Source: a virus
Strand: one strand, 5' to 3'
DNA length: 22,567 bases
Virus record (IMG/VR): IMGVR_UViG_3300030012_004454
Coordinates: 1 to 22,567 of that record
The notes under the pieces are model-generated. The model saw nothing but the letters and a program-made list of their open reading frames with translations. It was not told where the DNA came from and made no database searches. The translations under genes were made by a program, and so were the position numbers. Shown piece after piece: positions 1 through 5,285 of this stretch. Within the stretch, counting starts at the first letter, position 1. The number at the start of each line of letters is the position of its first letter.

Positions 1-143
1 TGATTGTTTCCAGATGCATTTATTTCTGGTGCGTAAATATTAATGCTACGTAACCAAACAGAATCAAATGTTTCTTCTGGTCTAGCAGGAATAACGAAAG
101 GTTCGTTTCTTGGTATTGGATCTCCTAAATTATCTTCGGGCAT
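1..143 (-). CDS. Truncated gene, N-terminal 47 residues of an unknown phage protein
   Basis: Reading leftward from an ATG at 143-141 the frame stays open to the window edge, giving about 47 residues that start MPEDNLGDPIPRNEPFVIPA and continue through a VWLRSINIYAPE stretch. I do not recognise the family. The many prolines and the aromatic/charged pattern look like a real N-terminus rather than random AT-rich sequence. It is divergent from the rightward gene at 207, and the 63-base gap holds an inverted repeat and a GTGTAATAATA element on its own strand. The product may be structural, but that is only a guess. Confidence 0.5.
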   Translation of the reverse strand, partial: MPEDNLGDPIPRNEPFVIPARPEETFDSVWLRSINIYAPEINASGNN

Positions 144-184
144 GATATATAATAGTTTTAATTATTTAAATTTCTATTTTATTA

Positions 185-198
185 TTACACTTGTGTAA
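185..198. promoter_or_regulatory. Inverted repeat in a divergent intergenic region, two facing GTGTAA elements
   Basis: TTACAC-TT-GTGTAA is a perfect 6-bp inverted repeat with a 2-base centre. Each arm reads as the GTGTAA element seen upstream of other genes here: on the minus strand GTGTAATAATAA faces the truncated gene (start 143), and on the plus strand GTGTAACTAATAAT runs straight into the GTG start at 207. It may be a pair of divergent promoter elements or an operator shared by both genes. Confidence 0.4.
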
Positions 199-206
199 CT
201 AATAAT

Positions 207-539
207 GTGAATTTAATTGTTGTATCTGATTTAACTACAAAAGAAGGACTATATTTTAGGTATTTAACAATGACTGCTAAGTCGTATTTAGGCATGGATG
301 TACTGGTCGAGGCGAGAAAAGAACAAATAGATTACTATTATAAACTACTTAAAAAGAAAGGTTTATATGATTTTGTTTCAGAGATTGTTCCACCAGAGTA
401 TGAAGTTGACGGCATAAGATTGGATACTGAATTAAATTATCCTTTAACAGTACAAACAAATGTAATTCATGCTTTTAATGTTACTAATCTAATAATGAAA
501 ATTAAAGGATTAGCTAAAATAAAAAAAGAATTGCTTTGA
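207..539 (+). CDS. Hypothetical protein, possibly a degenerate HAD-like phosphatase
   Basis: This 110-residue protein uses a GTG start; the ATG two bases earlier is followed at once by a stop in its own frame. It begins NLIVVSDLTTKEG, which resembles HAD motif I (DxDxT) but lacks the second aspartate. A later run, VEARKEQIDYYYKLLKKKGLYDF, resembles the helix of phage HAD-like proteins (a recruitment of residues around a lysine or arginine, then GL.D). The segment PPEYEVDGIRLD resembles the KP...IDD region. If it is a HAD relative it is probably not catalytic. The gene is alone on the plus strand between leftward genes, with only 14 bases from GTGTAA to the start. No Shine-Dalgarno site is visible. 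The functional assignment is weak, though the coding call is fairly good because the protein has balanced composition. Confidence 0.6.
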   Translation: MNLIVVSDLTTKEGLYFRYLTMTAKSYLGMDVLVEARKEQIDYYYKLLKKKGLYDFVSEIVPPEYEVDGIRLDTELNYPLTVQTNVIHAFNVTNLIMKIKGLAKIKKELL

Positions 540-606
540 TTTTTTAAAAATCCAAGAAAATATATCCCCTTATTTGGCAAAATATGATTCGATCTGGGAC
601 TTTTCT

Positions 607-1068
607 TTATTTGAACTTTGTTAATTCGCTCTGCTCCATGCAATAACCTTCACCATGTCCCAGGTTTTTAAGATTAGAAGGCTGTATTAAATCTTTTTTC
701 ATTGCATATCCTTTAATGTCTACCTCAGAATTATCTACAATACAGAGTACATACATATCAACATCTGGATTTTGTTTTTTTGTAGCTAAGAGTCTACCAG
801 ATTTGTATGTGGTGGATTTGATATCGTAAGCGTATCCTTTCAGCTTACCATCTGCACTGCCACTCCTGGGAGTTAACCCTAAGTCTGGAAAAGTATTAAA
901 TTGTTTTGCAAATGCATACTCAGCTTTCATACCCATGACATCTGCCTCACTGCCATCTTGAGTACCAACTTTTGCATCTTTAACTCCAGAACTTCTAGCA
1001 ATTATTGATCTCATTCTGCCTAACTGTTCACAGATTAAAACTTCATCTGGATTTAATTTAACAATCAT
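607..1068 (-). CDS. PD-(D/E)XK nuclease-like phage protein
   Basis: This is a 153-residue protein. Residues 46-56 (GMKAEYAFAKQ) supply an acidic residue in a helix (E50), residues 71-84 give a D73...D82-I-K84 arrangement (ADGKLKG followed by YDIKST), and then come hydrophobic strands (DMYVLCIVD, 104-112). This order, helix E, then D, then DxK, then strand, fits the PD-(D/E)XK nuclease fold known from phage resolvase/endonuclease-like proteins. The substrate is not predictable; recombination intermediates, host DNA or DNA repair are all possible. The ATG start lies 4 bases after the stop of the formyltransferase gene, so the two are probably cotranscribed. No Shine-Dalgarno site precedes it. 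The fold call is inferred from motif order only. Confidence 0.6.
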   Translation of the reverse strand: MIVKLNPDEVLICEQLGRMRSIIARSSGVKDAKVGTQDGSEADVMGMKAEYAFAKQFNTFPDLGLTPRSGSADGKLKGYAYDIKSTTYKSGRLLATKKQNPDVDMYVLCIVDNSEVDIKGYAMKKDLIQPSNLKNLGHGEGYCMEQSELTKFK

Positions 1069-1072
1069 TTAT

Positions 1073-1867
1073 TTACTCAGAATCTTTCCATCTTGGATAA
1101 GGTTTATTATTAGCTATTTTAAAAATCTTTTTAAATGAATCGCTCCATTTGTTTTTTACAATTGCATCATCTGGAGTTCTTGGGGGTAAATATATATTAA
1201 TATTATTATCAATGCAATATTTAAAAATATTTATCACATCCTGGCTATCTGTATGCTTAGCTATTTTTAATTGCCATTTAGCATTATCTATGGGATTATA
1301 ATCATTATTTAAAACTTCTATTAAAGCATCAACAGTTAGATCATCACACTTTTCAGTAAATTCTAACTCTGAACAATTAATATCATAAGAAAACTTTTTT
1401 ACTTTTAAAATTTTACCAGAGTCTACTTTTTTATCTATTTCCATGATAGAAACTCCCCACTGTGTATTATTTAACATTCTGCCCCAAACAAGAGAAGCTC
1501 CACCTTGTACATCAGGTAATATAGCTCCATGATTTCCTATAACAGTAAAAGAATTTATGATTGATTCTGGGACAATTCTAGAGTCGCCTAATAATATAAT
1601 TAAATCAATTTTTTTTTCTTTGCAAGCATTTTCAAAGAGATCCCATTCATTTGATCTTATAATACTTGGAGCATCTACATAAGAGTAGGATGAGAGAAAA
1701 CTGGCAAATGATATCGAATTGACTTTTTTATTAACAGATTGTCTATCAAGGCCAAGTATTATTTTTATTTCAACATTAGGCAGCTTTTTTAAAGCTGTAA
1801 GTCCTTTCAGAGTCAGTTTTGTATTACCTACAACTGCTATTTTAGTGATAGAATTTTGTCCGACCAT
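1073..1867 (-). CDS. Formyltransferase family protein, likely sugar or amino-group formylation
   Basis: This 264-residue protein has the layout of the methionyl-tRNA/sugar formyltransferase family, which moves a formyl group from 10-formyltetrahydrofolate to an amine. A Rossmann-like start (ITKIAVVGN) is followed by a typical active-site block at 109-123 (VIGNHGAILPDVQGG), an ASLVWGRM helix, and VDSGKIL at 148-154. H113 and D149 match the catalytic His and Asp. The usual Asn two residues before His is a glycine (G111), with Asn moved to 112, as in some non-canonical family members. The C-terminus keeps RTPDD...I and NKPYP (232-258), also typical. The substrate is unknown; an amino-sugar on host or phage glycan is plausible. 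Its 5' end overlaps the SGNH hydrolase gene by 31 bases, which implies translational coupling and a joint role. Confidence 0.75.
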   Translation of the reverse strand: MVGQNSITKIAVVGNTKLTLKGLTALKKLPNVEIKIILGLDRQSVNKKVNSISFASFLSSYSYVDAPSIIRSNEWDLFENACKEKKIDLIILLGDSRIVPESIINSFTVIGNHGAILPDVQGGASLVWGRMLNNTQWGVSIMEIDKKVDSGKILKVKKFSYDINCSELEFTEKCDDLTVDALIEVLNNDYNPIDNAKWQLKIAKHTDSQDVINIFKYCIDNNINIYLPPRTPDDAIVKNKWSDSFKKIFKIANNKPYPRWKDSE

Positions 1868-2391
1868 CTCCTGGCTACCTCATTATATCCTTCATGAGTA
1901 AAATGAACTCCATCGATTAGATAGTCTTGCATTCCCTCCATAGAGCAAACATCAAAATCTAGCGTAGCACTTAGATTTTTAATTAATTTATTATATTTTA
2001 AAGTCCAATCTCTATTCCTTGCATAGAAGGGACTAAAAGTTAATTCAGGTAAAGTTCCGACAATTGGAATCATGCCATTAGCTTTTATTGATAAAATTAT
2101 TTGTCTTAAATTATCTTCGTAGATATTTAAAGGGGTAGGTTTTTTTGTATCATTTGTACCAATCAATAATAAACATATTTTTGAGTCTCTATTTGACTTT
2201 ATAATATTCCAAGATCTCCTGAGCAAATCTGAGCTTGTCTCTCCATTTATTCCATAATTGTGACAAATGTAAAAGTCTCCAGTTTTTTCTGAAAGAATTT
2301 TACCTAATTCAGCAGGATAAGAGCGACCATATTTATCTCTAGCCCCATAAGTCAGAGAATCTCCAAGGCATAAAATTTCATTCCAAATCAT
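1837..2391 (-). CDS. SGNH/GDSL-family hydrolase
   Basis: The 184-residue protein has all four SGNH blocks in order. LGDSLTYG carries the nucleophile S12, NYGINGETSSDLL carries G48 (block II), LLLIGTNDT carries N80 (block III), and LIDGVHFTHEGY carries D160 and H163 (block V). The family hydrolyses esters, often acetyl groups on sugars, and the length is normal for a single-domain member. There is no signal peptide, so it acts in the cytoplasm or on phage particles after lysis. It is the first gene after the terminator at 2467 and overlaps the formyltransferase by 31 bases. Together they suggest editing of a saccharide (de-esterification plus N-formylation), but the substrate is inferred only. 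The start at 2391 is the first in-frame ATG and has no Shine-Dalgarno site. Confidence 0.85.
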   Translation of the reverse strand: MIWNEILCLGDSLTYGARDKYGRSYPAELGKILSEKTGDFYICHNYGINGETSSDLLRRSWNIIKSNRDSKICLLLIGTNDTKKPTPLNIYEDNLRQIILSIKANGMIPIVGTLPELTFSPFYARNRDWTLKYNKLIKNLSATLDFDVCSMEGMQDYLIDGVHFTHEGYNEVARRWSDKILSLK

Positions 2392-2397
2392 TAAATG

Positions 2398-2425
2398 ATG
2401 ATAAATATTAAAGTTAGAATTTCAA
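2398..2425 (-). promoter_or_regulatory. Candidate sigma70-type promoter for the SGNH gene
   Basis: On the minus strand TTGAAA (2425-2420) and TATCAT (2403-2398) are separated by 16 bases, matching the -35 and -10 consensus in 5 of 6 positions each. It lies between the terminator at 2467 and the ATG at 2391. The expected transcript start falls almost on that ATG, so the mRNA would be leaderless or nearly so. In such AT-rich sequence chance matches are common. Confidence 0.35.
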
Positions 2426-2456
2426 TACTTATTTATTTTTATTTTGTTAAATCCTG

Positions 2457-2488
2457 GAAATAAAAAGCCCTCTCCCGAAGGAGAGGGC
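2457..2488 (-). terminator. Rho-independent terminator after the ParB-like gene
   Basis: A perfect 9-bp GC-rich stem (GCCCTCTCC / GGAGAGGGC, 2467-2488) with a CGAA loop is followed on the minus strand by a T-rich run (complement of 2457-2466). It sits 16 bases after the stop of the ParB-like gene and ends the leftward early/accessory block. Confidence 0.9.
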
Positions 2489-2504
2489 CGTGAATAAATA
2501 ACTA

Positions 2505-3593
2505 TTAGTTATTTCTTTGATAGTATTTGTGCATATCAAATATAAGTCTCTGCCAACAATCAGCATTTCTTTTTGAAACGCCTTTTATATCTTTAGCTTT
2601 ATATTTGTCTGCAATATTATCATAATCATTAATTGTTTCAACGATTTGATATTTGCCTTTTGTTCCTCCCATTCTCCATTGTCCTCTTCTCATGATTTTA
2701 ATGATTTCATCTACATCATAAGATCCGCCTACACCGAAGTCCTCTCTAGAGTCTGTCAAGAATTGAGTGAGACCTGCCCAAATTTGCTGTCCCCACTGAT
2801 TAGTTACAGTGCCTTCAGCGTGTTCGGCGATCTCTCTTTTAAAGACTTGATCGATTATTGTTACAACATCTGTCATAACTTTAGCTCTAAAAGAGGCTTT
2901 ATCAGCTTCAGCTAACCCTACCCTTGGTACTCTGCCTAGCTCTCTTGCTATTGCATTGTACATAGTTTGGTGATATTTACCAATTTGCCCTGAAATATCG
3001 GTGACTTCAGATTTAAATTTGGTAACATCTTTAGGGTCATACCCCAATGCTTGGAATGCTTTAACTAAACCTTTAACAAACTTATTGTCTGTTTGTCTTA
3101 ATCTAGTTACCGCAACATACTGACACCAAAACTGAGCATGGACATCCCATACACTTTTTGTTTTTGGGTTGTTTGCTTGTAAGCACCTCTCAACTGGAGC
3201 CAGTGTATTAATTACACGGCCAGTTATTTCATCATGCGGATTAGCGCATGTGCGATTTTGGCCATCAATTATTTGCGGATATACCTTACCAGTCTTTTCA
3301 TCTTCATAGAGGTAAAAAGATGGCAAATCACAAATTTCGTCGTCCCAATTCTCTTGGATTTTAGAAATCTGTTTATGTTTTAACGCTCGCTGATATTGGG
3401 AATCTATTCCAAGATTTACGCGAGGTATTGTTGCTAGATTGTAAATGCCTACTTTTACTGTTTTTGGCATTTCATCTAACGGCTTTCCCATCACACCATA
3501 TCTTTCAATGGCTACATGATGTTTTTTATTGAAACCATAATTATGGTTTCGTTTGTTCCACTTGTAGTAAGCGGGGTCGTGGGTGTTGTTCAT
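2505..3593 (-). CDS. ParB-like nuclease-domain protein
   Basis: This is a 362-residue protein. Residues 55-120 resemble the ParB/Srx N-terminal domain: IPRVNLGIDSQYQRAL, then KIQENWD, a strand (PSFYLYED), and IIDGQNRTCA with the family signature DGQxR at 110-114. The rest (about 150-362) is mostly helical and unrecognised. Phage proteins of this type are annotated as ParB-like or DUF6551-like, with roles in DNA binding, nicking or gene control. It has no partner ParA here, so partition is unlikely. The ATG at 3593 is preceded by TATAAT (minus strand, 3615-3610) and, 57 bases up, by one copy of the 25-bp palindrome, which could be its own operator. A strong terminator follows. Confidence 0.65.
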   Translation of the reverse strand: MNNTHDPAYYKWNKRNHNYGFNKKHHVAIERYGVMGKPLDEMPKTVKVGIYNLATIPRVNLGIDSQYQRALKHKQISKIQENWDDEICDLPSFYLYEDEKTGKVYPQIIDGQNRTCANPHDEITGRVINTLAPVERCLQANNPKTKSVWDVHAQFWCQYVAVTRLRQTDNKFVKGLVKAFQALGYDPKDVTKFKSEVTDISGQIGKYHQTMYNAIARELGRVPRVGLAEADKASFRAKVMTDVVTIIDQVFKREIAEHAEGTVTNQWGQQIWAGLTQFLTDSREDFGVGGSYDVDEIIKIMRRGQWRMGGTKGKYQIVETINDYDNIADKYKAKDIKGVSKRNADCWQRLIFDMHKYYQRNN

Positions 3594-3627
3594 ATTCTGA
3601 TATACTTTTATTATACTGCATTCTGTT

Positions 3628-3697
3628 GGGGTTATGGCTTAGAAGACTTGCCACTAACATGCGACATGTGCTAGTTCTAAGTCCAACGGATAGCCCC
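3628..3697. ncRNA. Candidate structured RNA or attenuator around repeat copy A
   Basis: Three nested inverted repeats share one axis. The outer arms are GGGGTTAT (3628-3635) and ATAGCCCC (3690-3697). The middle arms are GGCTTAGAA (3636-3644) and TTCTAAG-T-CC (3675-3684). The inner one is the bulged palindrome at 3653-3675. The single imperfect outer pair is U-G if the plus strand is transcribed but A-C if the minus strand is, which slightly favours a plus-strand RNA. No coding call is convincing across this stretch. It could be an ncRNA, a leader structure of the ParB-like mRNA, or only a DNA-binding region. Confidence 0.35.
3651..3675 (-). repeat. 25-bp bulged palindromic repeat, copy A
   Basis: This 25-base sequence is identical to 4451-4475. 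Its core is ACTA-ACATG-CGA-CATGT-GC-TAGT: a 9-bp inverted repeat with a 3-base loop and a 2-base bulge on one side. It lies 57 bases upstream of the ParB-like gene start, with a TATAAT box between them. It could be a DNA operator or an RNA hairpin. Confidence 0.8.
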
Positions 3698-3746
3698 TCA
3701 TTTGCAATATATATTAAGTTATTATTTTGAGCTTTTGCTCGATTTA

Positions 3747-3777
3747 CATGACACTGACGTATCAGTTTTTCGTCATG
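3747..3777. promoter_or_regulatory. Long bulged hairpin between the Nmad1 gene and repeat A
   Basis: CATGAC-ACTGA (3747-3757) pairs with TCAGT (3762-3766) and GTCATG (3772-3777), leaving a CGTA loop and a TTTTC bulge, 11 bp in all. A second small hairpin (GAGC-TTTT-GCTC, 3729-3740) is adjacent. On the plus strand the inner stem runs into TTTTT and could be a weak terminator. On the minus strand it sits just after the stop codon of the Nmad1-like gene. Its function is unknown. Confidence 0.4.
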
Positions 3778-3785
3778 CAAAAATT

Positions 3786-4127
3786 TTATTTGGATTTCTT
3801 CTGTCCAATCTTAGATCTTTCTTCAATCAACATTGCCTTAGCTAAGATAGCATAATTTACAATGTCATCGCAAGCATCTTCTACTGTTTCATTAGGAACA
3901 GATAGTTCTTTATCTACTGTAAAAGATCTAATTCTTTGTACTTTATCAATCACACGTAACAATAAACCCTGGACTGGATGTATGTCAAGTATTTTTGATG
4001 AATTAAAATTTGCAAAAATATCTGTGGCTGTTTTGCCACCAGTATAGTCATTATTTTTCTTTACCATGATTGATTTGCACTTGGAACAAGTGTCTTCATG
4101 GATATCTAATAATTCATTTATATTCAT
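3786..4127 (-). CDS. Nucleotide modification associated domain 1 (Nmad1/DUF1599)-like protein
   Basis: The 113-residue all-helical protein shows the family pattern in order: a CxxC-containing first helix (residues 14-17), KKNNDYTGG (24-32), IFANF, a hydrophobic LLLRVIDKVQRI helix (about 55-66), and ETVEDACDDIVNYAILAKAM near the end. These match the DUF1599/Nmad1 group, which resembles MazG-type NTP pyrophosphohydrolases and is common in phages. The acidic residues (E, D, D in the last helix) would bind the metal/nucleotide. Its role may be in nucleotide pool control or base modification, but no modification enzyme is visible in this window. It follows a hairpin at 4136 and is probably in the same leftward operon as its neighbours. 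Confidence 0.75.
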   Translation of the reverse strand: MNINELLDIHEDTCSKCKSIMVKKNNDYTGGKTATDIFANFNSSKILDIHPVQGLLLRVIDKVQRIRSFTVDKELSVPNETVEDACDDIVNYAILAKAMLIEERSKIGQKKSK

Positions 4128-4135
4128 AAATTATT

Positions 4136-4163
4136 GGAGTGGGTTTTACCCCACTCCTTTTTT
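4136..4163 (+). terminator. Hairpin with T-run oriented for plus-strand termination
   Basis: A perfect 8-bp stem (GGAGTGGG / CCCACTCC, 4136-4157, loop TTTTAC) is followed on the plus strand by six T (4158-4163). In the minus direction, the direction of the flanking genes, only AATAATTT follows, a poor U-tract. It lies 4 bases from the stop of the gene at 4167. It may end an unseen plus-strand (antisense) transcript, or be a processing or stabilising hairpin in the leftward mRNA. Confidence 0.6.
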
Positions 4164-4166
4164 CAA

Positions 4167-4421
4167 TTAAACACGATCAACACACTTCGAGTGCCAGTTG
4201 TTGTGGAAGTACTTTTGAAGTTTATTGTCCAATAAAACTATCCAGTTATACAATTCAAGCTCTCTGTCTAAGTTTGTAATAGGGGCTGGACCAGCCTCTT
4301 TTACTAACTTATGAGCATAATTTGTAAGGTGAGGCATAGCTTCAAGGATAAAATCAAGTTTATCAGTGCTATCAAGTTCTATATTTATAGGTTTATCAAT
4401 CTTATGGTTGATATCATTCAT
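4167..4421 (-). CDS. Hypothetical protein, 84 residues
   Basis: I do not recognise this protein. From the ATG at 4421 it reads MNDINHKIDKPINIELDSTD, then two amphipathic helices (KLDFILEAMPHLTNYAHKLVKE and LDRELELYNWIVLLDNKLQKYF) and ends HSKCVDRV. An upstream ATG at 4511 would add 30 residues, but that extension translates the palindromic repeat B and the inverted repeat at 4492 and is poor in protein-like pattern, so I chose 4421. A CATAAT box (4433-4428) is only about 7 bases upstream, so the message may be leaderless. It is cytoplasmic and probably helical. A hairpin follows the stop. Confidence 0.6.
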   Translation of the reverse strand: MNDINHKIDKPINIELDSTDKLDFILEAMPHLTNYAHKLVKEAGPAPITNLDRELELYNWIVLLDNKLQKYFHNNWHSKCVDRV

Positions 4422-4450
4422 AGTATTATTATGTCGCGGTTGTTTAGATC

Positions 4451-4477
4451 CCACTAACATGCGACATGTGCTAGTGG
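4451..4477 (-). repeat. Bulged palindromic repeat, copy B, with extended stem
   Basis: Bases 4451-4475 are identical to 3651-3675. Here the outer CC/GG bases also pair (CCACTA ... TAGTGG), so the stem has 11 bp with the same 2-base bulge and 3-base loop. It lies 29 bases upstream of the gene starting at 4421, and its TAGTGG arm falls where a -35 box would be relative to the CATAAT box at 4433. Confidence 0.8.
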
Positions 4478-4491
4478 TCTTTTGTTTTTTA

Positions 4492-4516
4492 TTTGTATGA
4501 TGATATTTCATACAAA
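4492..4516. promoter_or_regulatory. Perfect 9-bp inverted repeat next to repeat B
   Basis: TTTGTATGA and TCATACAAA flank a 7-base spacer (TGATATT). No good T-run follows on either strand, so it is not an obvious intrinsic terminator. It lies 13 bases after the stop of the membrane protein at 4530 and 14 bases from repeat B, which makes this short intergenic region a likely control site. Confidence 0.5.
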
Positions 4517-4529
4517 ATTTATAAATTCA

Positions 4530-4754
4530 TCATGCCACATTACTATGATCCGCAGGATTAAGGTCTAATGGTGGATGTATGTCAAGATCCTCCTCCATTT
4601 CTGGAGGAGGTAAAATTAAAATCTGAGGAATAGGTCTTTGTTCCTGTTCTGGCTCTTGCAATAGAGCAGAAATAATTACTATAATGCAGTACCCAATAGC
4701 ACCTATTATTAATCCAAAAAAGAGATTTAATTTCATTTTCTTAACTGATGTCAC
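4530..4754 (-). CDS. Small single-span membrane protein with proline-rich tail
   Basis: This is a 74-residue protein of unknown family. A basic start (VKKMKLN) leads into one membrane span at about residues 11-31 (FFGLIIGAIGYCIIVIISALL), followed by an acidic, proline-rich tail (QEQRPIPQILILPPPEMEEDLDIHPPLDL). The charge pattern predicts N-in, with the tail on the far side of the inner membrane. The start is a GTG at 4754 whose G is the last base of the TAG stop of the gene before it, a tight coupling. An ATG at 4736 is an alternative. It is second in a set of adjacent small membrane proteins. It could be an i-spanin-like or envelope-acting protein, but there is no coiled coil to support that. 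Confidence 0.6.
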   Translation of the reverse strand: MTSVKKMKLNLFFGLIIGAIGYCIIVIISALLQEPEQEQRPIPQILILPPPEMEEDLDIHPPLDLNPADHSNVA

Positions 4755-4936
4755 TAATCTGGTTGTTTAGCTAGCCTTAATGAAGTCCAGATGCCAAAGA
4801 ATATCATAAATAATCCTGCTAATCCTACTAAGGCTCCATGTGTTAACGGTTTCTCTAATATTACTTCTAATGCTCCCAACGCCATTGGGAATGAAATACA
4901 TAATAAGTTAATTGTAGCTAATACTTTATTTGTCAT
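4754..4936 (-). CDS. Small two-span membrane protein
   Basis: This 60-residue protein has two hydrophobic segments, about 4-24 (KVLATINLLCISFPMALGALE) and 33-53 (HGALVGLAGLFMIFFGIWTSL), with a short EKPLTH loop and a basic/acidic end (RLAKQPD). I do not recognise the family. Size and topology would fit a holin-like or superinfection-exclusion protein, but the lysis operon with a clearer holin is 4.5 kb away. The stop overlaps the GTG start of the next gene by one base. There is no Shine-Dalgarno site at the ATG. Confidence 0.6.
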   Translation of the reverse strand: MTNKVLATINLLCISFPMALGALEVILEKPLTHGALVGLAGLFMIFFGIWTSLRLAKQPD

Positions 4937-4964
4937 GTGTTGTTTAATTTAAGTTGTTGGGGGC

Positions 4965-5285
4965 TTAAATATTTTTATTATTGTTTTTAATTCTTTGAAT
5001 GTGTCTTTCCCACATTTTTTCTGATTCACTTTTTTGTTCTCCTTCTTCTTCGTTCTGCTCTGGAGACTCAGGCATAAAGGCTTGCATCATTATTCTTGTT
5101 TTATATGATTGCATCATCATTCTATAAACTTCTAATGGGAAAGTAATTAGACTCTCCACAAGCTTTATTAAAGAAATACATATAGCAACAACAACACCGA
5201 CTGTCAAACCAGAAATCAAAGCAACCATAACATAGATGATTTTTATTATTGTTAGCTCACTTAATACAAAAGGGTTCTTACTCAT
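4965..5285 (-). CDS. Membrane protein with long hydrophobic N-terminal half
   Basis: From the ATG at 5285 this gives 106 residues (MSKNPFVLSELT...). Residues about 12-50 form a long hydrophobic stretch (IIYVMVALISGLTVGVVVAICISLIKL, then ESLITFPLEVY), enough for one long span or two closely packed ones. A cytoplasmic-looking tail follows, with Met-rich (RMMMQSYKTRIMMQAFM) and acidic parts and a basic end. An earlier ATG at 5321 would lie deeper inside the upstream gene. The 5285 start gives an 8-base overlap with that gene's stop, normal for this genome. The family is unknown. Confidence 0.6.
   Translation of the reverse strand: MSKNPFVLSELTIIKIIYVMVALISGLTVGVVVAICISLIKLVESLITFPLEVYRMMMQSYKTRIMMQAFMPESPEQNEEEGEQKSESEKMWERHIQRIKNNNKNI

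Noticed and set aside
537-556. Terminator after the gene ending at 539
   Set aside because: The GATTTTT/AAAAATC palindrome has almost no loop and no GC stem, and it reads equally as plain AT-rich sequence.
3628-3697. tRNA or tRNA-like gene
   Set aside because: The length and outer stem first suggested a tRNA, but there is no T-arm (GTTC.A) or D-arm, and the middle arms pair in one continuous rod rather than a cloverleaf.
3541-3780. Leftward 79-residue reading frame over the gap before the ParB-like gene
   Set aside because: It translates the 25-bp palindrome and the nested stem, overlaps the ParB-like gene by 53 bases and has no domain-like pattern. The intergenic structures explain the sequence better.
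3651-4475. Segmental duplication explaining the two palindromes
   Set aside because: The sequences flanking the 25 identical bases differ at once on both sides, so only the short element is shared.
4422-4511. N-terminal 30-residue extension of the 84-residue gene
   Set aside because: It would encode the 25-bp repeat and part of an inverted repeat, with low-quality composition and no ribosome-binding site.
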